DNA from: Candidatus Nanohaloarchaea archaeon
GTDB lineage: Archaea; EX4484-52; GLR71
Direction: 5' to 3'
Length of the DNA: 15,426 bases
Assembly: GCA_030636615.1 (NCBI GenBank)
Contig: DAOVWP010000006.1
Location: forward strand, 1-15,426
In this document: in pieces, positions 5,758 to 11,837 of the stretch
Numbering within the stretch: position 1 is the first letter of the stretch
How the letters are laid out: each line of letters starts with the position of its first letter
The notes under the pieces: model-generated
The model's database searches: none
What the model saw: the letters and a program-made list of their open reading frames with translations, nothing else
Told to the model about the DNA's origin: nothing
Made by a program: the position numbers and the translations under genes

Positions 5758-6381
5758 ATGGCAGAATACTCAGGATTCATAAAAACGGCAAAAGAAAAGG
5801 CCACAAAAAGAAACTTTACCCAGTCAGTTGATATAGTAATAAGCATAAAAGGACTCAATCTTAAACAACAGACAAACAAATTCAAAGACAGTATAATATT
5901 ACCAAAAGGGAGAGGAGAATCAGCAAGAATTGGAGTCATCGGATCAGAACTCATACTTAAAGCAAAAGATGCTGATGTTAAAATCAGCAACGAAGATCTA
6001 AGCAAGATAAAAAATAAAAAAGACGCAAAAAAAATAGCAGATAAAGCAGATTTCTTCATAGCAGACCCAAAAGTCATGGTAATGATAGGTAAAAGCCTTG
6101 GTCCGATTCTGGGACCAAGAAACAAGATGCCTAAACCATTTCCTCCAGTAGGTGATCCGACTGGCCTTATAAAATCACTAAGAAATACTGTCAACATTAA
6201 ACTTCAGGACACTCCAGTTATACAGTGCCTAATAGGAAACGAAAAAATGTCAGATGAAGATCTTGCAACTAATGCAAAAGAGATAATGAACAGGATCCTG
6301 TCCAAATTACCAAGCGGACAGCAGAATATAAAAGCTGTCTACTTCAAAACAACTATGGGTCCGGCAGTAAAAACAGAATAA
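5758..6381 (+). CDS. rpl1: Large ribosomal subunit protein uL1
   Basis: A 207-residue protein that binds 23S rRNA helix 77 and forms the mobile L1 stalk guiding deacylated tRNA out of the E site. Length is near the archaeal norm. Visible family blocks are SVDIVISIKGLNLK (23-36) and ILPKGRGESARIGVIG (47-62). FFIADPKVMVMIGKSLGPILGP and MPKPFPP of the inserted domain follow at about 99-130. VNIKLQD and IQCLIGNEKMSDEDLATNA of the returning domain I complete it. Ribosome-binding site AGGGGA at 5745-5750. In some archaea L1 represses its own operon through a site inside its mRNA that mimics 23S rRNA; I could not identify such a site by eye. Confidence 0.96.
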   Translation: MAEYSGFIKTAKEKATKRNFTQSVDIVISIKGLNLKQQTNKFKDSIILPKGRGESARIGVIGSELILKAKDADVKISNEDLSKIKNKKDAKKIADKADFFIADPKVMVMIGKSLGPILGPRNKMPKPFPPVGDPTGLIKSLRNTVNIKLQDTPVIQCLIGNEKMSDEDLATNAKEIMNRILSKLPSGQQNIKAVYFKTTMGPAVKTE

Positions 6382-6391
6382 GGTGATTTCA

Positions 6392-7369
6392 ATGACACAG
6401 GAATGGAAAAAAACAGAAGTAAAAAACATTGCTAAACTTATAAATGAATATAATATAATTGGAATACTTAACCTTAGCAAACTCCCTGCATCACAGGCAC
6501 AAAACATCAAGAGAAATGTAAGAGATCACATCCTGATAAAAACAGTTAAGAAAAAACTAATTCATAAAGCAATAGATACTGCTAAAGATAACAAAAAGGG
6601 GTTAGACAAACTCAACGAGATAGATGTAGCAATACCAGCGATAATATTCAGTAACATGAACCCTTTCAAACTGTTCTCAACCCTGAAGAAAAGCAAAGAA
6701 AAGACCTATGCAAAAGCTGGAGACACAGCTCCTTTCGACATAATTGTACCTGCAGGTGATACTGGAATTCCACCTGGACCGGCAATAGGAAACCTTACTA
6801 AAGTAGGAATCAAAGCAAGCATCCAGGGAAGCAGCATAAAAATAATTGCGGATTCAAAAGTTATATCAGAAGGAGAAATAATCTCAGCAGAACTTGCCGA
6901 CATATTACAGCTTGTTGACATAAAACCAATGGAAATTGGAATAAACTTGACAGCACTCTACGAAAACGGAACGATCTTTGAAAAAGAGACGCTTGACCTA
7001 AACCTTGACGAATACAAATCACAAATTGAAAAAGCATACACAAGCTCATTCAATCTTGCATTCAATTCAGGATATCCAACAAAAGAAGTAATGCCTGCAC
7101 TTATTGGAGAAGCGCATAAAAACGCACTCAATCTGGCAGTCAACAGCAATGTTGCAAACAGCGAAACAATTGAGATATTCATACAAAAAGCACAACAGCA
7201 AATGTTATCTGTCGCATCTAACTTACCGGAAGATGCAAAAGGGAACATTAAAACAGCTGAACCGCAGGAAACAACACCAAAAGATACAAACAAGGAAGAA
7301 ACAAAAGAAGATAAGACAGAGGAAAAATCTGAAGAAGAATCAACATCAGGACTTGGTGCATTATTTTAG
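6392..7369 (+). CDS. rpl10: Large ribosomal subunit protein uL10 (P0 stalk base)
   Basis: A 325-residue base of the ribosomal stalk. The N-terminal rRNA-binding domain (about 1-105, starting MTQEWKKTEV) is followed by the archaeal insertion domain (about 106-190, with GDTGIPPGPAIGNL). Helical spines (about 200-270) bind L12 dimers. A Lys/Glu/Thr-rich linker (about 285-315) leads to SGLGALF. The same terminal peptide ends L12 and is the known docking element for elongation GTPases. A GTG at 6383 is in frame and would add three residues. GGTGA at 6382-6386 is better read as the ribosome-binding site for the ATG at 6392. The rpl1 stop overlaps this site region. Confidence 0.96.
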   Translation: MTQEWKKTEVKNIAKLINEYNIIGILNLSKLPASQAQNIKRNVRDHILIKTVKKKLIHKAIDTAKDNKKGLDKLNEIDVAIPAIIFSNMNPFKLFSTLKKSKEKTYAKAGDTAPFDIIVPAGDTGIPPGPAIGNLTKVGIKASIQGSSIKIIADSKVISEGEIISAELADILQLVDIKPMEIGINLTALYENGTIFEKETLDLNLDEYKSQIEKAYTSSFNLAFNSGYPTKEVMPALIGEAHKNALNLAVNSNVANSETIEIFIQKAQQQMLSVASNLPEDAKGNIKTAEPQETTPKDTNKEETKEDKTEEKSEEESTSGLGALF

Positions 7370-7404
7370 ATAATTATTAAAAAATAAAAAAGAGGTTAAT
7401 AAAA

Positions 7405-7716
7405 ATGGAATATATATACGCAGGAATGCTACTACATGCTTTAGACAAAAAAATAGACGAAACAAGCATAAAGAAAGTATTAGAAGCTGCTGGAGCAAAA
7501 GCAGATGAATCAAGAATAAAAGCTCTTGTAGCAGCTCTCGATCAGGTTGACATAAATGAAGCAATAGAAAAAGCCGCTTTTGCGCCTGCCGCAACTGCTG
7601 TACCTGCTGCTGCAACTACTGCCACTGAAGGAGCTAAAGAAGAAAATAAACCAACAAAAGAAGATACTAAAAAGAAAGAAGAAGAAGCTTCAGCTGGTCT
7701 TGGAGCACTATTCTAA
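7405..7716 (+). CDS. rpl12: Ribosomal stalk protein P1/L12 (archaeal)
   Basis: A 103-residue acidic stalk protein. It dimerises and binds the uL10 spine through its N-terminal helical domain (1-58, MEYIYAGMLLHALDKKIDE, then VLEAAGAKADESRIKALVAAL). An Ala/Pro/Thr hinge (about 58-75) and a Glu/Lys linker follow. It ends EEASAGLGALF, identical in its last six residues to uL10. GAGG at 7391-7394 serves as ribosome-binding site. It is the last gene of the operon; a strong hairpin overlaps the end of its stop codon region. Confidence 0.96.
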   Translation: MEYIYAGMLLHALDKKIDETSIKKVLEAAGAKADESRIKALVAALDQVDINEAIEKAAFAPAATAVPAAATTATEGAKEENKPTKEDTKKKEEEASAGLGALF

Positions 7717-7765
7717 AGATGAAATCATAACAGATTTCATCTAATTCTTTATCTTATCTTTTTTA
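7717..7765 (+). terminator. Hairpin plus T-rich tract after rpl12
   Basis: AGATGAAATC (7717-7726) and GATTTCATCT (7733-7742) form a perfect 10-bp stem with a 6-nt ATAACA loop, starting on the base after the rpl12 stop. A T-rich run follows (TTCTTT and, further on, CTTTTTT at about 7758-7764). Archaeal terminators generally need only the T tract; the hairpin may also protect the mRNA 3' end. Confidence 0.7.
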
Positions 7766-7766
7766 C

Positions 7767-7790
7767 TATAAAACAAAAGTTTTATAAAAA
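7767..7790 (+). promoter_or_regulatory. Promoter of the rpl21e-rps27ae cluster, within an inverted repeat
   Basis: TATAAAAC (7767-7774), AAAA, GTTTTATA (7779-7786) is a perfect inverted repeat. Its right arm runs into TTTATAAAAA (7781-7790), a good TATA box. A start about 25 nt downstream (near 7812) gives rpl21e a leader of about 58 nt. The left arm gives a mirror-image TATA on the minus strand, but no gene lies in that direction. Confidence 0.55.
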
Positions 7791-7869
7791 CATATCTTCT
7801 TAATATCTTTCAATAGTAGATTTACCTAGTTGTGGTTATTTTTATCTATACAAAAAAGGGAAGAACATC

Positions 7870-8166
7870 ATGGGAAAAAGTTCAAAAGGATTTAAATCAG
7901 GAACAAGAAGACTCCTAAAAAAGAAATCGCGCTCAAGAACAAAGATAACAGATACATTAAAATCAATTGATATTAATGATAGAGTTGTCATCAAGATAGA
8001 TGCAGGTATTCATGGTGGCATGCCCCACCCAAGATATCAGGGAAATGCCGGAACTATAGCAGAAAAAAGAGGAGAATCCTACATTGTAAATATAAAAGAC
8101 AAAAACAAGGCAAAAACACTCATCTGCAGACCAGAACACTTGAAAAAAATAGAAGGTGGAAATTAA
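7870..8166 (+). CDS. rpl21e: Large ribosomal subunit protein eL21
   Basis: A 98-residue archaeal/eukaryotic-type ribosomal protein. The basic N-terminus (MGKSSKGFKSGTRRLLKKK) is followed by an SH3-like barrel with DRVVIKIDAGIHGGMPHPRY, the family signature at about residues 37-56. GNAGTIAEKRGESYIV and RPEHLKKI then complete it. Length is normal. Its stop codon shares one base with the rpo4 start (TAATG), indicating translational coupling. A GGGAAG site lies 9 nt before the ATG. Confidence 0.95.
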   Translation: MGKSSKGFKSGTRRLLKKKSRSRTKITDTLKSIDINDRVVIKIDAGIHGGMPHPRYQGNAGTIAEKRGESYIVNIKDKNKAKTLICRPEHLKKIEGGN

Positions 8167-8489
8167 TGGTAATAAACATAAAAACCTCTGCACCTGTAAG
8201 TTTTACAGAAACAAAAGAAATTCTTGAACAGAAAGACGAAGAGTCTCTTGGTTACGAACAAAAGGTCACTCTCGATTATCTGAGAAAGATAAAAATGCTT
8301 GACACAAAAACCGTAGAAAAACTTAAAGCAGAACTTTCAAAAGAGATCCCAGTACTAAAAGAACATCAGATAATATCAATCATCAACCTTATGCCAAAAG
8401 TAAAAGAAGATATAGACACAATCTTTATGAAAGAAAGGATTTCACTGACAAAAGAACAGACAGATAAGATCCTTCAGATAGTAGCATAA
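8166..8489 (+). CDS. rpo4: DNA-directed RNA polymerase subunit Rpo4 (RpoF)
   Basis: A 107-residue subunit that pairs with Rpo7 to form the polymerase stalk, which binds nascent RNA and helps open the promoter. N-terminal residues 1-30 provide the tip that packs on Rpo7 (SAPVSFTETKEILEQK). The rest is the helical HRDC-like domain (LGYEQKVTLDYLRKIKML; LKEHQIISIINLMPKVKEDIDTIFMKER), ending DKILQIVA. The start overlaps the eL21 stop by one base, with GGTGG at 8156-8160 as ribosome-binding site. The eL21-Rpo4-DUF655 order is conserved in many archaea and supports the call. Confidence 0.93.
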   Translation: MVINIKTSAPVSFTETKEILEQKDEESLGYEQKVTLDYLRKIKMLDTKTVEKLKAELSKEIPVLKEHQIISIINLMPKVKEDIDTIFMKERISLTKEQTDKILQIVA

Positions 8490-8537
8490 GATAAAAATAA
8501 CAAAACAAACAAAAAAGATTACAATAGGTAGATTATC

Positions 8538-9095
8538 ATGAAAGACGAATATGCAATTGTACTGGATTTTTTAGAGTCAGGATATTCTGATTTAAGAACT
8601 TCGGTGCCGACTGCAATCGTTATTGGTGTACAGAATTTCACACTATTAGAAGTATCAGTCAAAGAAGATATAATCCTTGAACAAGAGGACAAGGTATATA
8701 TCGGAGAAAAAAATAGGGACAAGATTAAATCAATTAAACAAAGACTTACAGTAGATGACCTCACAGGAACCGCAAGATCAGAACTTGAACATATAATCAA
8801 AAAAATTATTGAAGAAAATGAAAAAAAATATATTAATTTCTTCAACACATCAGAACCAGTATCAACAAGACAACACCAGATAGAACTTCTCCCAGGAATT
8901 GGGAAAAAACATATGTGGGAAATAATTGGTGAAAGACGCAAGAGACCCTTTGAATCATTCAAAGATCTACAGGAAAGAGTCAAACTCCTCCCTGATCCAA
9001 AAAAAGCTATAGTTAAAAAGATCATTGAAGAATTAGAGCAGACAAACAAGTTTTACTTGTTTACAAAACCCCCAAAAGAAACAACACCATATTAA
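8538..9095 (+). CDS. DUF655 family protein (putative RNA-binding, helix-hairpin-helix)
   Basis: A 185-residue protein of the widespread archaeal DUF655/COG1491 family, whose exact role is not established. Residues about 1-75 form a beta-rich, OB-like domain (YAIVLDFLESGY; PTAIVIGVQNFTLLEVSV). A helical middle follows (ELEHIIKKIIEENEKKYINFF). The C-terminal half carries a helix-hairpin-helix element, ELLPGIGKKHMWEIIGERRK (about 117-136), typical of nucleic-acid binding, with the conserved PFESFKDL after it. In many archaea the 16S rRNA dimethyltransferase gene ksgA comes next; here it is absent and rpo7 follows 32 nt later. Confidence 0.9.
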   Translation: MKDEYAIVLDFLESGYSDLRTSVPTAIVIGVQNFTLLEVSVKEDIILEQEDKVYIGEKNRDKIKSIKQRLTVDDLTGTARSELEHIIKKIIEENEKKYINFFNTSEPVSTRQHQIELLPGIGKKHMWEIIGERRKRPFESFKDLQERVKLLPDPKKAIVKKIIEELEQTNKFYLFTKPPKETTPY

Positions 9096-9127
9096 TAATT
9101 AAATTTTAGAGAAACAGGTTATGTAGA

Positions 9128-9721
9128 ATGTTTAGAATAATAGAATTCAGCGACAAGGTTAGAGTCAACCCTGAATATCTCTCAAAAGATACGAAAAAAT
9201 CAATACAGATGAGCCTTGCAAAAAAATATGAAAACAAGATTATGAAAGACATCGGTGTGGTTATGTCAATCATAGATATCAATAACATAGGTGAAAGCGA
9301 GATAAAAGTCGCTGATCCAGGTGTATATTATTATGCAGATTTCAAAGCTTTGGCATATACACCTATGCTCCATGAGATTGTTGAAGGTGAAGTTGTCGAT
9401 ATAACAAACTTTGGAGTATTTGTACGATTCGGACCAATCGATGGCCTGTGCCATATATCTCAGGTAATCGACGACTACATATCATTTGACGAAAAATCAA
9501 AAGTATTGAATGCAAAAGACTCTACAAAGAAACTAAAAGTCGGTGATCAGGTAAGAGCAAGAATCATAGCAATAAGTCTTGACAAGAAAGAAGTCAACAA
9601 GATAAACCTGACTATGAGACAACCCGAACTTGGAGCACTGGCATGGATTGAAGATGATAGGACGCAAAAAGAAAAAGCAGCTAAGAAAGAAACAGCATCA
9701 ACTAAAAGTGGTAAAAAATAG
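9128..9721 (+). CDS. rpo7: DNA-directed RNA polymerase subunit Rpo7 (RpoE1)
   Basis: A 197-residue subunit that pairs with Rpo4. The N-terminal tip domain (1-80) has FSDKVRVNPEYL and YENKIMKDIGVVMSI, and it contacts the polymerase clamp. An S1 RNA-binding domain (about 82-160) contains EIVEGEVVDITNFGVFVRFG, IDGLCHIS and KLKVGDQVRARI. The family-typical NLTMRQPELGALAWI follows. The last 20 residues are a basic Lys-rich tail longer than usual. Its stop TAG overlaps the GGTGA ribosome-binding site of spt4. Confidence 0.95.
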   Translation: MFRIIEFSDKVRVNPEYLSKDTKKSIQMSLAKKYENKIMKDIGVVMSIIDINNIGESEIKVADPGVYYYADFKALAYTPMLHEIVEGEVVDITNFGVFVRFGPIDGLCHISQVIDDYISFDEKSKVLNAKDSTKKLKVGDQVRARIIAISLDKKEVNKINLTMRQPELGALAWIEDDRTQKEKAAKKETASTKSGKK

Positions 9722-9730
9722 GTGAACAAG

Positions 9731-9913
9731 ATGGAAAATGCATGTAAAATATGTAGAAGGCTTGTAGAAGGAAATGAATGTCCTGTTTGCAAGAACAAGG
9801 ATCTCACAAAAAACTGGAAAGGAGTAGTGATTATCTTTGATCCAGAATCAGAAATCGCAAAAATGGCAGGACTCACAGTACCTGGCAGATATGCAATAAA
9901 TGTAATAGTATAA
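9731..9913 (+). CDS. spt4: Transcription elongation factor Spt4
   Basis: A 60-residue zinc protein that binds the NGN domain of Spt5 and stabilises the elongation complex. Four cysteines form the zinc site in two CxxC pairs (C5-K-I-C8 and C17-P-V-C20). NWKGVVIIFDPESEIAKMAG, typical of the Spt5-binding face, follows. The frame opens at a GTG at 9722, but GGTGA at 9721-9725 is the ribosome-binding site for the ATG at 9731. rpo7-spt4 is a conserved archaeal pair. The usual next gene, a GTP-dependent dephospho-CoA kinase, is missing. Confidence 0.94.
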   Translation: MENACKICRRLVEGNECPVCKNKDLTKNWKGVVIIFDPESEIAKMAGLTVPGRYAINVIV

Positions 9914-9944
9914 AAAAGAGAGATAAGCAAGATAAGTGATAAAA

Positions 9945-10358
9945 ATGACAGATATGGAAACAATCAGCGAAAATATGAACATCCTACTTAAAAGAAAAGA
10001 GATAGAAGCAAAAGTCTTTTCAGAAGGACCAACACCAAGAAAAGATGAAATAATCTCTATGATTGCAAAGAAATACAAGACAAAAGAGACACACATAGAT
10101 CTCAACAGCATTCACCAGAAAACTGGATCACATTTTTCAGTATGCAAAATCAAGATATACGACAAACCAATAAGAGATAGCAAACCAAAGGAAGAAGAAA
10201 CAAAAGCTACTGATGAACCCGCTCCGGAACAGAAAATTGAAAAGACTGAAGAAACAGAACAGAAAACCTCCGAAAAAAAACCAGTTGAAGAAAATAAAAC
10301 TGAAGAGACAAAAGACGGAGATAAAAAAGAGAACACAGAACAAAAAGATGGTGAATAG
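9945..10358 (+). CDS. rps24e: Small ribosomal subunit protein eS24 with acidic tail
   Basis: A 137-residue protein. Residues 1-75 are the eS24 fold: ISENMNILLKRKEIEAKVFSEGPTPRKDEI, then KETHIDLNSIHQKTGSHFSVCKIKIYD, in which the family has VV-I-T-FG. Residues about 84-137 are a low-complexity tail of Glu, Lys and Thr (KEEETKATDEPAPE, then TEETEQKTSEKK and KKENTEQKDGE) not present in the usual ~100-residue archaeal protein. GTG at 9936 is in frame, but GTGAT there serves better as ribosome-binding site for the ATG at 9945. The eS31 gene follows after 2 nt. Confidence 0.9.
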   Translation: MTDMETISENMNILLKRKEIEAKVFSEGPTPRKDEIISMIAKKYKTKETHIDLNSIHQKTGSHFSVCKIKIYDKPIRDSKPKEEETKATDEPAPEQKIEKTEETEQKTSEKKPVEENKTEETKDGDKKENTEQKDGE

Positions 10359-10360
10359 AT

Positions 10361-10543
10361 ATGGGAAAACACAATAAGATCAAAGCGCACACACTTTACG
10401 ATATTAAAGACGGTAAACTTGAAAGGAAAAACAAGAAATGCCCGCGATGTAAATCTTTTCTGGCAACAGATAAAAACAGATTATTCTGCGGTGGTTGCGG
10501 CTATTCTGAACAGAAAAGCAAAAGCGAAGACAAAAAAGAATAG
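10361..10543 (+). CDS. rps27ae: Small ribosomal subunit protein eS31 (S27ae)
   Basis: A 60-residue zinc-ribbon ribosomal protein, the archaeal form without the ubiquitin fused to it in eukaryotes. The zinc site is CPRC (28-31) and CGGC (43-46), separated by KSFLATDKNRLF. A basic N-terminus (MGKHNKIKAHTLYD) precedes it and a Lys/Glu/Ser tail follows. GGTGAA at 10350-10355 is the ribosome-binding site. eS24-eS31 is the standard pair. It is the last gene of this plus-strand cluster. Confidence 0.94.
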   Translation: MGKHNKIKAHTLYDIKDGKLERKNKKCPRCKSFLATDKNRLFCGGCGYSEQKSKSEDKKE

Positions 10544-10582
10544 TATCATTCAATCCACACATCAAATCCACTGTCTGAAACA

Positions 10583-10606
10583 GTTACCCCCACAGTGGGT
10601 TACCAA
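10583..10606 (+). promoter_or_regulatory. Operator-like element upstream of the small frame-broken gene
   Basis: GTTACCCCCACAGTGGGT (10583-10600) overlaps GGTTACCAA (10598-10606). The first element matches minus-strand 11824-11807 upstream of the trmB-type gene at 15 of 18 positions. The second matches GGTTACCAA just upstream of that gene's TATA box. Here it lies directly upstream of the TATA box at 10612-10620, where a bound regulator would block or aid TBP/TFB. I infer a binding site for the neighbouring TrmB-family protein. Confidence 0.6.
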
Positions 10607-10611
10607 CATTA

Positions 10612-10620
10612 TTATATAAA
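10612..10620 (+). promoter_or_regulatory. TATA box of the small gene
   Basis: TTATATAAA lies 29-37 nt before the ATG at 10649. A start near 10641 would leave a leader of under 10 nt, the same near-leaderless layout as the trmB-type gene. This spacing supports 10649, not a downstream codon, as the intended start. Confidence 0.6.
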
Positions 10621-10648
10621 CCTCTCTAAATTCTTAACTATCTAAGAT

Positions 10649-10923
10649 ATGTTTAGCTACACAGCTAAATTAAAAAAATTTGGGGGATTGAAATAGATAT
10701 AAATAGGCATGAAAATATAATAAAAACAATAACATTTTTAGACCTCACTCTAAAGAAAGACACGATTACACTTAATGAAGCAAAACTTGCAAAAAAAATC
10801 TGTCATACCACAAAGAATGGACTTATAGATAGTTTAATCTCTAACAATAAAAAAAGCATTGAACTCTTGGAAGACTATTCGACAAAATTCGAAAGACTTA
10901 TTTCTGATCTGGAAAATAAATAA
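10649..10923 (+). CDS. Small hypothetical gene, interrupted by a frame change at an A7/G5 stretch
   Basis: From the ATG at 10649 the frame reads MFSYTAKLKKFGGLK and stops at 10694. In the -1 frame an open stretch to the TAA at 10921 encodes 78 residues with normal composition (IEIDINRHENIIKTITFLDL near its start, ELLEDYSTKFERLISDLENK at its end). That stretch has no ATG or GTG at all and no TTG in its first 60 codons. The frames join between A7 (10672-10678) and G5 (10682-10686); one extra base in either run would give a continuous 91-residue helical, charged protein. In the zero frame the A run is a canonical A-AAA-AAA slippery heptamer. Options are programmed -1 frameshifting, a homopolymer sequencing error, a recent pseudogene, or start at the ATT at 10687. 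No family recognised. Confidence 0.55.
10652..10669 (+). promoter_or_regulatory. Inverted repeat right after the start codon of the small gene
   Basis: TTTAGCT (10652-10658), ACAC, AGCTAAA (10663-10669) is a perfect 7-bp inverted repeat. In RNA it would form a hairpin starting on the base after the ATG. It lies just 5' of the A7 run. Confidence 0.45.
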
Positions 10924-10937
10924 ACAAAAAATGTAAC

Positions 10938-11735
10938 CTACTCATCCAATGAATTAATCACTTCACATTTATCAGCAAGCCCGTTCCAATATTGGATAAA
11001 TGCCTGTACAAGCCCGGGATTTGCAGAATGCACACCCACATAATTGACCTGACTTCCAACATAATATTTTATCCTATAGAGACATTCTTCATTATCTACT
11101 ATAAGAAGAGTTATAGGCAGATCACCTTCATACTTCAGCATCTGATCAAAATAAGATAGATAAAATTTAATCCTAAGATGATTATCATCATCAATTTTTG
11201 TGAGCGCATTAAGTTTCACATTCTTTGATTTCGCATAATACATCGCATCTTCAAGGATAGAATTACGAGAAAATGTCGGCGTAATGACATCAATACTTGA
11301 TCGTGCGCGCTTTATCATCTCAGCAAACTTTTCATGAAACGCCTTTCTCCCATTTACTGTCCAAAGAACTGAATCAGAATCAAGATATTTTTTCTCGGAC
11401 TGGTCAAGAATAGCATTCAAAGACTTCTTCAGACCATCAGAATCTTTTTCAATTTTCCTAAACTCATCCCTCTTTGACATAAGTATCTCATCAACCACAG
11501 AATTCGGCGATCTTGCCTTAAACTTACGCGGTGATCCGGGAAACTCTTCAATCATCCTTTTGTTAAGAAGACCCTCTATTACAGTATAAATCTTGCTTTT
11601 TGGCACTTCGCTATCCTTTGAAATCTCTGGAGCACTGCATATCCCATTTCTCACTAAAGAGACATATACTCTGCTTTCATAAGCAGTAAAACCTAAAGAC
11701 TTGAGATTATCCTCAAATATTGACACAGTTACCAT
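10938..11735 (-). CDS. TrmB-family transcriptional regulator
   Basis: A 265-residue archaeal regulator. Residues 8-80 form a winged helix-turn-helix: LKSLGFTAYESRVYVSLVRNG, then the recognition region APEISKDSEVPKSKIYTVIEGLLNKRMIEE. This is the standard TrmB N-terminus. Residues about 85-118 are a charged linker helix likely to mediate dimerisation. Residues about 120-260 resemble the phospholipase-D-like/TrmB effector domain (VNGRKAFHEKFAEMIKRARSSIDVITP; LIVDNEECLYRI). Some TrmB proteins sense sugars; the ligand here cannot be told. The gene converges with the small frame-broken gene, 14 nt apart, and both promoters share operator-like motifs, suggesting autoregulation plus control of that gene. 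The TATA box at 11761-11770 gives a near-leaderless transcript. Confidence 0.88.
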   Translation of the reverse strand: MVTVSIFEDNLKSLGFTAYESRVYVSLVRNGICSAPEISKDSEVPKSKIYTVIEGLLNKRMIEEFPGSPRKFKARSPNSVVDEILMSKRDEFRKIEKDSDGLKKSLNAILDQSEKKYLDSDSVLWTVNGRKAFHEKFAEMIKRARSSIDVITPTFSRNSILEDAMYYAKSKNVKLNALTKIDDDNHLRIKFYLSYFDQMLKYEGDLPITLLIVDNEECLYRIKYYVGSQVNYVGVHSANPGLVQAFIQYWNGLADKCEVINSLDE

Positions 11736-11760
11736 ACTTACAATAGTGCAAACCTATATT

Positions 11761-11780
11761 ATATATAAATTGGTAACCAA
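11761..11780 (-). promoter_or_regulatory. trmB-type gene promoter with palindromic GGTTACC operator
   Basis: On the minus strand TTGGTTACCAA (11780-11770) abuts ATTTATATAT (11770-11761), the TATA box. The operator-like part is an odd-centred palindrome (TTGGT-T-ACCAA) placed over the BRE position. Transcription would begin near 11740, within about 5 nt of the ATG at 11735. Confidence 0.6.
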
Positions 11781-11805
11781 CGCAGTAACAACAAGATAGT
11801 AAATC

Positions 11806-11825
11806 TACCCCCTATAGGGGTAACC
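11806..11825 (-). promoter_or_regulatory. Second operator-like palindrome upstream of the trmB-type gene
   Basis: The plus strand reads TACCCCCTATAGGGGTAACC, containing the perfect 12-bp palindrome CCCCTATAGGGG (11809-11820). Minus-strand GGTTACCCCTATAGGGGGTA matches 10582-10601 before the small gene at 15 of 20 positions in the same orientation relative to its gene. It lies between the antiporter stop and the promoter. Confidence 0.55.
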
Positions 11826-11837
11826 ATCCAACATAAC

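Noticed and set aside
5758..5860. Search for an L1-binding autoregulatory site at the start of rpl1 mRNA, as in Methanococcus
   Set aside because: I saw no convincing mimic of the 23S L1-binding helix there by eye. A structure-based search would be needed to exclude it.
7104..7373. Lys/Gln-rich plus-strand frame inside rpl10
   Set aside because: It is an alternate-frame reading of the charged uL10 C-terminal linker, with no ribosome-binding site or family resemblance.
10570..10584. ACTGT-CTGAA-ACAGT hairpin after rps27ae as a terminator
   Set aside because: The stem is only 5 bp and no T tract follows. It overlaps the operator-like element, so it is more likely incidental or part of that site.
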